From assembly GCA_002428885.1 (NCBI GenBank), contig DIYE01000160.1, positions 1 to 7,797 on the forward strand: 7,797 nt of DNA. Reading direction: 5' to 3'. Every line of letters starts with the position of its first letter. Within the stretch, counting starts at the first letter, position 1. Source of the stretch: Alphaproteobacteria bacterium UBA6062 (GTDB taxonomy: Bacteria > Pseudomonadota > Alphaproteobacteria > Sneathiellales > Sneathiellaceae). Under the pieces are notes generated by a model, which worked only from the letters and a program-made list of their open reading frames with translations, ran no database searches and was not told where the DNA came from. A program made the translations under genes and the position numbers. Of this stretch, positions 1 through 5,390 are shown piece by piece.

Positions 1-1
1 G

Positions 2-328
2 ATTTTCTCTCCGGATAATCTGGCAACGGTTCCAATGCCCCTGACCGAAGCCACGGCATGCCCTATTTCGCAAACCCGACATGCCCTGCCCGGCACCGCC
101 TTTAATATACTGGGAAGCGGCGCTTCAATTTTGAAGGAAGCTGGAATCCTGACCGGTCAAGATGTAGAAATCCTGGATCTGGATACAGATCCGGACGCCC
201 GGATCATCGGAAGGCTTGCCTTGCATAAGGGGCTTCCCGGTACCAATGCTTTGCCCCCGTCCCCGGTTTACCTCAGGGCACCAGACGCAAAGCTACCTGG
301 AGGCCGATTGCCAGAGCAGGCAAAATGA
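2..328 (+). CDS. tsaB: TsaB (YeaZ), tRNA t6A37 biosynthesis protein, C-terminal part
   Basis: This is the 3' end of a gene whose start lies left of the window; 108 residues are present and reading is open from base 2. The recognisable part is the C-terminal PSPVYLRAPDAKLPGG stretch (about residues 85-100 of the fragment), which matches the P-x-Y-(L/I)-R-x-x-D/A ending typical of bacterial TsaB. In the family, TsaB is the non-catalytic ASKHA-fold partner of TsaD. With TsaE it forms the complex that transfers threonylcarbamoyl to A37 of ANN-decoding tRNAs. The N-terminal nucleotide-binding lobe is off the window and cannot be checked. The TGA stop overlaps the next ATG as ATGA, and tsaB-rimI adjacency is common in bacteria, which supports the call. 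The identity rests on a short C-terminal motif plus this neighbour. Confidence 0.85.
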   Translation: MFSPDNLATVPMPLTEATACPISQTRHALPGTAFNILGSGASILKEAGILTGQDVEILDLDTDPDARIIGRLALHKGLPGTNALPPSPVYLRAPDAKLPGGRLPEQAK

Positions 329-777
329 CCGTCCTTCAATCCAGCTTTCTGACGACACCGGATTGCGCGCCGATCCTGTCTGCCCTGCATGAACAAACCT
401 TTTCTCCTGCCTGGACGACCGAGGAATTTACCGACCTCTTGAAAACACCTGGAGCCCTGGTTCAGATCCTGTCCGTCGGTGAGGAACCGGCTGGTTTCTG
501 CTTTTATCGGCTGATGAGCGATGAAGCTGAAATTCTGACTCTCGCAGTTCTGCCTGACCACCGAAGGCGCTCGTACGGAGAGAATATATTGATCGAAGGA
601 TGCCGGCAGTTAAAGGAACACAAGATCAGAAGCCTGTTCCTGGAAGTATCCGTTTCCAACGAGGCCGCCCGTCGCCTATACGAAAAATCAGGTTTTCAGG
701 AAGCCGGCAGGCGGCGGAACTATTATCGGGAAGGAGACCTGAAAGTCGATGCCCTGATACTAAAGAAAGCCCTCTGA
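325..777 (+). CDS. rimI: RimI-type ribosomal-protein / N-alpha-acetyltransferase (GNAT)
   Basis: The 150-residue protein is a single GNAT domain of normal RimI length. In the family, RimI transfers acetyl from acetyl-CoA to the N-terminal alanine of ribosomal protein bS18, and some members act on wider substrates. Visible motifs are the beta4 strand EILTLAVLP (69-77), the acetyl-CoA pyrophosphate loop RRRSYGEN (80-87), LEVSVSNEAARRLYEKSGF (106-124), Glu126, and the RRNYY block (130-134). Glu126 and the YY pair occupy the places of the catalytic Glu103 and Tyr115 reported for Salmonella RimI. One oddity is that the first glycine of the Q/R-x-x-G-x-G/A loop is serine here (Ser83), while the second glycine is kept (Gly85). 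The ATG overlaps the tsaB stop by 4 bases, and GCAGG at 316-320 gives a Shine-Dalgarno sequence inside tsaB. The two genes are therefore probably translationally coupled. Confidence 0.9.
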   Translation: MTVLQSSFLTTPDCAPILSALHEQTFSPAWTTEEFTDLLKTPGALVQILSVGEEPAGFCFYRLMSDEAEILTLAVLPDHRRRSYGENILIEGCRQLKEHKIRSLFLEVSVSNEAARRLYEKSGFQEAGRRRNYYREGDLKVDALILKKAL

Positions 778-831
778 AATACAGATTTTGAGAGCAACCT
801 GCATACGGCCGGTTTTATTTCGAGATGAATA

Positions 832-907
832 ATCAAGTACTGATTTATTTAATTACTCCAAAATAGGAAGATTTTTTTAATCAAACCCCTTTTTTCTTAT
901 CATACTA
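832..907. promoter_or_regulatory. AT-rich segment upstream of mucR, possible H-NS-like MucR binding region
   Basis: The gap between rimI and mucR is distinctly more AT-rich than the flanking genes. It contains TTTATTTAATTA around 843-855, a T7 tract at 872-878 inside GATT/AATC arms, and a T6 tract at 890-895. Ros/MucR proteins are known to bind AT-rich DNA with T-A steps and commonly repress their own genes. Placement directly upstream of the promoter candidate and of mucR fits an autoregulatory region. That role is inferred from composition and position; no defined operator was recognised. Confidence 0.4.
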
Positions 908-936
908 TTGCACATATTACCGGCATACCTTATTAA
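908..936 (+). promoter_or_regulatory. Candidate sigma70 promoter for mucR
   Basis: TTGCAC at 908-913 resembles the -35 element TTGACA. It is followed by a 17-base spacer and TATTAA at 931-936, which matches TATAAT at four of six positions. Transcription would begin near 943 and leave a leader of about 25-30 bases containing the GGAGGA ribosome-binding site (955-960). The spacing is ideal and the site sits immediately before mucR. Alphaproteobacterial promoters are variable, so this remains a prediction. Confidence 0.5.
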
Positions 937-969
937 GACGTCGAACTTTTAAATGGAGGACTGGAAAAA

Positions 970-1386
970 GTGTCTGACAAAATCGAGAAAATGGAGCTTC
1001 TTGCTCTTACGACAGACATTGTGACCTCTCACTTGTCCAGAAATACACTTGAGACAGCCGAAATTTCGAGCCTGATCCGTGAAGTCTATTCCACCCTGTC
1101 CAATGTCGGCACCTCGGAACCGATAAATGACCGGCCGCAACCTGCTATTGCGATCCGTAAATCCATTCAGCCGGATTATCTTGTCTGTCTGGAAGACGGT
1201 AGAAAGCTCAAGATGCTGAAACGGCACCTGAAAACAGCTTATAATATGACGCCGGAAGAATACAAACAGCGCTGGGGCTTGCCGTCGGACTACCCAATGA
1301 CAGCACCGAACTACACCAATCAGCGCCGGAACCTGGCCAAGAAAATCGGCCTGGGAACACGCCGTAAAAAGGCCGCCGCTAAATAG
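970..1386 (+). CDS. mucR: Ros/MucR-family transcriptional regulator with degenerate zinc finger
   Basis: The 138-residue protein matches the Ros/MucR family across its length. An N-terminal helical segment (about 5-45, ELLALTTDIVTSHLSRN onward) corresponds to the oligomerisation region. It is followed by IQPDYLVCLEDGRKLKMLKRHLKTAY (66-91) and the hallmark MTPEEYKQRWGLPSDYPMTAPNY (93-115), with a basic C-terminus RRKKAAAK. In the family these proteins are global, H-NS-like repressors of surface polysaccharide, motility and cell-cycle genes, and they bind AT-rich DNA. In Ros the zinc ligands are Cys79, Cys82, His92 and His97. The matching positions here are Cys73, Asp76, His86 and Tyr91, and the alternative His96 position is Ala90. 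Only Cys and one His, with perhaps Asp, remain, so tight zinc binding is doubtful. The start is GTG, nine bases after GGAGGA (955-960); an internal ATG at residue 8 would cut into the conserved N-terminus. The gene has its own promoter candidate. Confidence 0.9.
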   Translation: MSDKIEKMELLALTTDIVTSHLSRNTLETAEISSLIREVYSTLSNVGTSEPINDRPQPAIAIRKSIQPDYLVCLEDGRKLKMLKRHLKTAYNMTPEEYKQRWGLPSDYPMTAPNYTNQRRNLAKKIGLGTRRKKAAAK

Positions 1387-1456
1387 CCATTTCTTCACTG
1401 GTTCGTATTTTAGAATTGGTATAGACTAACCTAACTTTTGGTAAACAGGTTTGATA

Positions 1457-1460
1457 GGGA
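1457..1460 (+). promoter_or_regulatory. Shine-Dalgarno deciding the fur start
   Basis: GGGA at 1457-1460 lies five bases before ATG 1466. An in-frame TTG at 1451 would give five extra residues but would place this site inside the gene, and nothing comparable precedes it. The ATG start also makes the residue numbering align with E. coli Fur without gaps (His33, Glu81, His87-His90, His125), which strongly favours 1466. Confidence 0.6.
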
Positions 1461-1465
1461 CTCGC

Positions 1466-1951
1466 ATGCCATCTCGACTGGAACAACTTTGCGTAGAAAA
1501 AGGTCTGCGCATGACAGAGCAGCGCCGGGTTATCGCCCGCGTCCTTTCAGAATCCCAGGATCACCCGGATGTGGAACTGGTTTATAAGCGGGCTTCCGAT
1601 GTAGATGACACCATCAGCATTTCCACCGTTTACAGAACCGTGCGCATGTTTGAAGAAAACGGTATTCTGGAACGGCACGACTTTGGAGATGGGCGGGCTC
1701 GCTATGAAGAGGTCTCAGATCAGCACCACGACCACCTGATCAATGTGGAGACAGGTCAGGTGATTGAGTTCACAAGCGAAAGAATTGAAGAACTTCAGAA
1801 AAGGATTGCCGAAGAACTCGGCTTCGAACTGATTGATCATCGTCTGGAACTGTACGGTAAACCCATTCAGGGTCACGACAAGAAGACCGTTTCACCGGAG
1901 GAATCACTGGTCAACATCAGTCAGACATCCCTTCACAAGAAAGATAAATAG
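1466..1951 (+). CDS. fur: Fur/Mur-family metal-responsive transcriptional regulator
   Basis: From ATG 1466 the protein has 161 residues. Residues 1-80 form the winged-helix DNA-binding domain, with recognition helix SISTVYRTVRMFEENG (51-66). Residues from about 85 form the dimerisation and metal-binding domain. Its positions coincide with E. coli Fur numbering: His33, Glu81, His88 and His90 for the regulatory site, and His87, Asp89 and His125 for the second site. Where E. coli has the CxxC pair 93/96 this protein has Asn93 and Thr96 (HHDHLINVETGQVIEF), as is usual for alphaproteobacterial Fur/Mur. In several members of that class the main job is manganese-responsive control (Mur) rather than iron control, and the sequence cannot decide between them. 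A charged tail of about 25 residues follows the dimerisation domain and holds no cysteine. It lies 79 bases after mucR and 33 bases before plsC. A TATAGA at 1420-1425 could be a -10 element, but I see no good -35. Confidence 0.92.
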   Translation: MPSRLEQLCVEKGLRMTEQRRVIARVLSESQDHPDVELVYKRASDVDDTISISTVYRTVRMFEENGILERHDFGDGRARYEEVSDQHHDHLINVETGQVIEFTSERIEELQKRIAEELGFELIDHRLELYGKPIQGHDKKTVSPEESLVNISQTSLHKKDK

Positions 1952-1974
1952 GTCGGACACCTCTCTTCCGACCT
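1950..1974 (+). terminator. Hairpin at the fur/plsC junction (weak terminator or RNA element)
   Basis: AGGTCGGA (1950-1957) and TCCGACCT (1967-1974) form a perfect 8-bp GC-rich stem with a 9-base loop. The left arm overlaps the fur stop codon (1949-1951). The following bases, GACATATTTA, are AT-rich but lack a run of U, so strong intrinsic termination is unlikely. The right arm ends 10 bases before the plsC ATG, where a ribosome-binding site would normally sit. It may attenuate readthrough, mark a processing or 3'-end site for fur, or influence plsC translation. Confidence 0.5.
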
Positions 1975-1984
1975 GACATATTTA

Positions 1985-2767
1985 ATGACCCCTATTCGAT
2001 CTACTCTCGTTGTTCTGGCTGTACTATTATGGGCAGGCTTTCTCGTCCTGCCGCAATTGATAGTTCTCTTAATCATGCCCGGATCACGCTATGTACTGCC
2101 CCAGTTATTTCACCGCGGCCTGTGCAGGCTGCTGCGTGTTCAGGTGGAGATTCATGGAACTCCCTCAAAGGATAAGCCGACCCTTTTTGTCCTGAACCAT
2201 ATCTCATGGCTGGACATCCCGGTCGTCGGCAAGGCGATCCGCGGCAGCTTTGTCGCGAAACAAGAGGTCGCCGGTTATCCGTTGATCGGTCCGCTATCCC
2301 GTCTGCAACAAACCATTTTTATCGCCAGAACCAGACCCTCCGTCAAAAATCATAAAGACGACATGCAAAAACATCTGGAGCAGGGTGACAGCATTTTCCT
2401 GTTTCCGGAAGGCACATCATCAAACGGTCTGGTCATTCAGAATTTTAAAAGTGCCTATTTTGCCCTTGCCGAAAGCTATATGGGGGAAAAACCGCTTACC
2501 GTGCAGCCGGTTACTCTTGCTTACAGCCACATGGATAACCTGATGATGACTCGCGGTACCATGGGCATTGTCGCCTGGATCGGTGATGAAGATCTGGCAT
2601 CTCATGTCTGGGAATTTCTGAAAACAGGCCGAGTAACAGCGGAGTTGCGTTTTCACGCCCCTGTAACGATTGACGATTATGATTCCCGAAAAGACATGGC
2701 AATAGACTGTCAAAAGGTCATTACCCACGGTTTGTCGCGGGCGCTGACCGGCAGACCAGAGCTTTAG
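1985..2767 (+). CDS. 1-acyl-glycerol-3-phosphate / lyso-ornithine-lipid acyltransferase family protein
   Basis: The 260-residue protein carries the four PlsC-family blocks in order. These are NHISWLD (71-77, the H-x4-D catalytic motif with His72 and Asp77), TIFIAR (110-115), FPEGTSSNG (140-148) and VQPVTLAY (173-180). An N-terminal hydrophobic segment (about 8-32) anchors it to the inner membrane. In the family these enzymes acylate lysophosphatidic acid to phosphatidic acid, or, in the OlsA branch, lyso-ornithine lipid to ornithine lipid. In block III the arginine usual in E. coli PlsC (EGTR) is serine (Ser145), as in many alphaproteobacterial paralogues. As I recall, Sinorhizobium olsA sits directly before miaB, so OlsA is a real alternative; no acyl-ACP-dependent olsB partner is visible here. 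No Shine-Dalgarno precedes the ATG, and the hairpin of the fur/plsC junction occupies that region. Family membership is sure; substrate is not. Confidence 0.9.
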   Translation: MTPIRSTLVVLAVLLWAGFLVLPQLIVLLIMPGSRYVLPQLFHRGLCRLLRVQVEIHGTPSKDKPTLFVLNHISWLDIPVVGKAIRGSFVAKQEVAGYPLIGPLSRLQQTIFIARTRPSVKNHKDDMQKHLEQGDSIFLFPEGTSSNGLVIQNFKSAYFALAESYMGEKPLTVQPVTLAYSHMDNLMMTRGTMGIVAWIGDEDLASHVWEFLKTGRVTAELRFHAPVTIDDYDSRKDMAIDCQKVITHGLSRALTGRPEL

Positions 2768-2817
2768 TTGATTTTTTACGCACTTCAGCATACTTAATGT
2801 TGCATTCTGACAGAGAT

Positions 2818-2847
2818 TTCTTATCTACATCTTCTCTCAGATAAGAA
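2818..2847. repeat. 9-bp inverted repeat between plsC and miaB
   Basis: TTCTTATCT (2818-2826) and AGATAAGAA (2839-2847) are perfect inverted copies separated by 12 bases. Two further pairs (GA/TC) lie beyond a single mismatch. The arm centres are 21 bp apart, about two helical turns, so the pattern suits a dimeric regulator at least as well as an RNA hairpin. The stem is AT-rich and no T run follows, so a terminator is unlikely. It lies about 115 bases before the miaB start. A weak promoter-like pair follows (TTGAGA 2869-2874 and TGATAT 2892-2897, spacer 17), which would put the dyad just upstream of a promoter for the miaB block. Confidence 0.4.
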
Positions 2848-2895
2848 TTCCTGATATGAAACACGGAATTGAGACCGTTCCCGCTGGGGAATGAT

Positions 2896-2967
2896 ATGCA
2901 GTATTTACAGTGCTTTTTTATTGGAAGGAAGCACACTAGACAAACCATGGTCAGCGAGGATCAGTGA
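2896..2967 (+). CDS. Possible 23-residue leader ORF coupled to miaB
   Basis: An ATG at 2896, five bases after GGGGA (2886-2890), opens a 23-codon frame. Its TGA (2965-2967) overlaps the GTG start of miaB (2964-2966) as GTGA. The peptide begins MQYLQCFFIG and ends MVSEDQ; I recognise no family. A second in-frame ATG at 2947 leaves only six residues. The overlap geometry is the same as the ATGA junctions elsewhere in this window, so translational coupling into miaB is plausible. A chance ORF of this size is also quite likely, and conservation would have to decide. Confidence 0.25.
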   Translation: MQYLQCFFIGRKHTRQTMVSEDQ

Positions 2968-4325
2968 CCAAGAAACTTTATATTTCAACATACGGCTGCC
3001 AGATGAACGTGTATGATTCCGCCCGTATGGCCGACATTCTCTCTCCTCTGGGATATGCCCTGACAAATCAGCCCAATAATGCCGATATGGCCATCTTGAA
3101 TACATGCCATATCCGGGAAAAGGCTTCCGAAAAAACCTTTTCGGAACTGGGCAGGCTGCGCAACATGCGTAAGGCAAAGCAGACAGAGAACGATGGTGAT
3201 ATGATTATTGCCGTCGCCGGCTGCGTTGCGCAAGCCGAGGGAGCGGAAATCATGAAACGCGCCCCCTATGTGGATATGGTTTTTGGACCGCAATCCTACC
3301 ATAAACTGCCTGAAATGCTCGCCGAAGCAACCCGGGGGGCCGGTCAGGTTCTGGACACTGATTTTCCGGTTGAACCTAAATTTGATTACCTGCCTGATGA
3401 CGCTATAGACAAGAATCTAAGCGCTTTCCTGACGGTTCAGGAAGGCTGTGATAAATTCTGCGCCTTTTGCGTTGTTCCCTACACACGCGGTGCTGAATTT
3501 TCCCGCCCGGTAAGCAGTATTCTGGCAGAAGCAAAACGGATGCTGGCGGCCGGCACAAAAGAGATCACATTGCTCGGGCAGAATGTGAACGCTTATCATG
3601 GCCTGGGCCCAAGCGGCAAACCTCTCTCATTGGCTGAACTTATTCAGGAACTGGCCTCACTGGACGGTCTTGAAAGGCTCCGCTATACAACATCGCACCC
3701 TCTTGAAATGACTGAGGATCTGTGCCGGGCACATCGGGATGTAGACATTCTAATGCCCTATCTGCATCTGCCTGTTCAGGCGGGTTCTGACCGAATTCTG
3801 GAGGCAATGAATCGTCGGCATACCGCTGATCAGTATCGGCGGATTGTTGAAAAGTTGCGGGAATATAATCCGGATCTGGCTCTGTCAGGCGATTTTATTG
3901 TCGGCTTTCCCGGTGAAACGGATGCCGAATTTCAGGACACAATGCAGTTGGTCAGGGATGTGAAATACGCCCAGGCCTACAGCTTCAAATACAGCCCGCG
4001 TCCGGGAACCCCGGCTGCAGCGCTGGAAGGTCAGATGATTGCCGAAGATATCAAATCGGAACGTCTGGCGGAACTGCAAGCCCTGCTGAACGAACAACAG
4101 CTCGCCTTTAACCGGTCTTTTGAAGGAAAGGAAATTGACATCCTTCTGGAACGGGAAGGTAAAAAGGACGGCCAGCTCATTGGTCGAAGCCCCTTTATGC
4201 AATCTGTTTTTGTTCAATCCCCTCCCCATCGCATTGGTCGAATTGCTACTGTTATTGTCGAAGAAGGCAATGCCAATTCACTGCGCGGAAAATTGAAATC
4301 CGGCGACGTCGCCGACGCCGCCTAG
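2964..4325 (+). CDS. miaB: MiaB, tRNA-2-methylthio-N6-dimethylallyladenosine synthase
   Basis: This 453-residue radical-SAM methylthiotransferase has the family's usual length. It converts i6A37 to ms2i6A37 in tRNAs reading UNN codons, using two [4Fe-4S] clusters. The N-terminal UPF0004 domain holds the cluster cysteines Cys12 (YGCQMN), Cys48 (NTCHIREKA) and Cys87 (AGCVAQ). The radical-SAM core begins with Cys162, Cys166 and Cys169 (EGCDKFCAFCVVPYTRG), which bind the SAM-coordinating cluster. It also shows LLGQNVNAYHG (203-213), HLPVQAGSD (about 268-276) and DFIVGFPGET (about 312-321). A C-terminal TRAM domain (about 383-449) provides tRNA binding. The CQMN and PYTRG signatures favour MiaB over the relatives MtaB and RimO. 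The GTG start is preceded by GAGGA (2956-2960) at an unusually short distance of three bases. No earlier in-frame ATG exists, and a later start would remove Cys12. phoH follows after 24 bases. Confidence 0.97.
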   Translation: MTKKLYISTYGCQMNVYDSARMADILSPLGYALTNQPNNADMAILNTCHIREKASEKTFSELGRLRNMRKAKQTENDGDMIIAVAGCVAQAEGAEIMKRAPYVDMVFGPQSYHKLPEMLAEATRGAGQVLDTDFPVEPKFDYLPDDAIDKNLSAFLTVQEGCDKFCAFCVVPYTRGAEFSRPVSSILAEAKRMLAAGTKEITLLGQNVNAYHGLGPSGKPLSLAELIQELASLDGLERLRYTTSHPLEMTEDLCRAHRDVDILMPYLHLPVQAGSDRILEAMNRRHTADQYRRIVEKLREYNPDLALSGDFIVGFPGETDAEFQDTMQLVRDVKYAQAYSFKYSPRPGTPAAALEGQMIAEDIKSERLAELQALLNEQQLAFNRSFEGKEIDILLEREGKKDGQLIGRSPFMQSVFVQSPPHRIGRIATVIVEEGNANSLRGKLKSGDVADAA

Positions 4326-4349
4326 CCGGATCGGACCTCAGGAGAAAAA

Positions 4350-5390
4350 GTGCCTCAACAGACATCTGATTCCAAAGCAAAATCCGCCGAGAACAGCAAA
4401 AAAGACAAGGTGACCATTGTCGAATTTGACGATAATCACCTTCTTGCCCAACTGGTGGGGGAGCATGATCGTTATCTGGCAAGGATAGAACAGGCACTGG
4501 ACGTGTCGGTTGCTCCGCGCGGTAACAAGATGGCCATTTCCGGAACCAAGGAAAACCGGGTAACCGTGAAGAAGGTTATGCTGGATCTCTATAGCCGGCT
4601 GGAAAAGGGAATGGAAGTAACCGAAGGCGAGGTGGATGCAGCGATACGGATGGCCAGCGACCTGCCCGCATCAGACGGCAGTCGGGGATCGGTGTCAGAA
4701 ACCGGCAACATGATCGTCACCAAACGCCGGCGGATCACTCCTCGCTCAACCAACCAGTCTTACTATGTAAACTCGCTCCGTCAGCATGAACTGGTTTTTG
4801 GACTTGGACCTGCAGGAACCGGAAAAACCTATCTGGCTGTCGCCAACGCGGTCGCTATGCTTATTCAGAACCAGGTGGATCGCATCATTCTGGCGCGCCC
4901 CGCTGTGGAAGCCGGTGAAAAACTGGGCTTCTTGCCGGGCGATATGCGCGATAAAATCGATCCCTATCTCAGGCCGCTTTACGATGCTCTTTATGACATG
5001 CTGCCGGCAGAGGAAGTCGTCAAGCGCCTTGAAAACGGCGAAATCGAGGTTGCTGCGCTGGCTTTCATGCGGGGACGGACCTTATCAAATTCCGCCATTA
5101 TTCTGGATGAGGCGCAAAACACGACCCCTGTTCAGATGAAAATGCTCTTGACCCGTATGGGGGAAAATTCCCGCATGGCCGTTACCGGAGATTTATCACA
5201 AGTCGATCTGCCGCTCGGGGTTCGCTCCGGTTTGCAGGAAGCCGTGCATATTCTTAAAGGTGTGAAGGGTGTGGACTTTATCAATTTCGGGGAAACTGAC
5301 GTTGTCCGGCATCCTCTTGTAACGCGCATTGTAAGGGCTTACGGAGAGCATGAACGAGAGAAAAAGCTAAACTTGAAAAAGCCGGATTAA
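4350..5390 (+). CDS. ybeZ: PhoH-like ATPase (YbeZ)
   Basis: The 346-residue protein has the standard length and layout of the YbeZ/PhoH family. An N-terminal region (about 20-105) has the KH-like character of this family and begins after a lysine- and serine-rich leader. A P-loop ATPase domain follows with Walker A GPAGTGKT (153-160), ARPAVEAGEKLGFLPGD (182-198), Walker B IILDEAQN (250-257) and the GDLSQVDLP motif (about 286). In other bacteria YbeZ interacts with YbeY and is implicated in rRNA processing and RNA metabolism; its exact activity is not settled. The name PhoH reflects phosphate-regulon control in E. coli PhoH, and no Pho box is visible here. The GTG start follows AGGAG (4340-4344) by five bases. 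It sits 24 bases after miaB in the conserved miaB-ybeZ-ybeY-ybeX-lnt order. Its TAA stop runs into a following ATG as TAATG. Confidence 0.95.
   Translation: MPQQTSDSKAKSAENSKKDKVTIVEFDDNHLLAQLVGEHDRYLARIEQALDVSVAPRGNKMAISGTKENRVTVKKVMLDLYSRLEKGMEVTEGEVDAAIRMASDLPASDGSRGSVSETGNMIVTKRRRITPRSTNQSYYVNSLRQHELVFGLGPAGTGKTYLAVANAVAMLIQNQVDRIILARPAVEAGEKLGFLPGDMRDKIDPYLRPLYDALYDMLPAEEVVKRLENGEIEVAALAFMRGRTLSNSAIILDEAQNTTPVQMKMLLTRMGENSRMAVTGDLSQVDLPLGVRSGLQEAVHILKGVKGVDFINFGETDVVRHPLVTRIVRAYGEHEREKKLNLKKPD

Noticed and set aside
796..818. AACC/GGTT arms followed by TTTTATTT after rimI, a possible terminator
   Set aside because: Only four pairs form around an 11-base loop, which is too weak for an intrinsic terminator. 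The CGGCCG palindrome inside competes with it.
825..866. 13-codon ORF after rimI starting at ATG 825
   Set aside because: It has no ribosome-binding site, lies in the AT-rich gap, and has no coupling geometry to a neighbour.
949..1398. 149-residue ORF on the minus strand opposite mucR
   Set aside because: It lies entirely opposite the well-supported mucR, has no recognisable motif, and runs into both flanking regulatory gaps without a ribosome-binding site. It is an antisense shadow.
1459..1463. GACTC, a CcrM-type GANTC methylation site between the fur Shine-Dalgarno and ATG
   Set aside because: GANTC is expected about once in 256 bases by chance, and a single site gives no evidence of cell-cycle control.
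1451..1465. TTG 1451 as the fur start
   Set aside because: The ATG at 1466 has GGGA at the right distance and gives E. coli-like residue numbering; the extra five residues have no family counterpart.
2420..2791. 123-residue minus-strand ORF opposite plsC
   Set aside because: It is antisense to catalytic blocks III and IV of the acyltransferase, with no family resemblance and no start signal.
4786..5139. 117-residue plus-strand ORF inside phoH
   Set aside because: It overlaps the Walker A to Walker B region of PhoH in another frame and shows no motif of its own.
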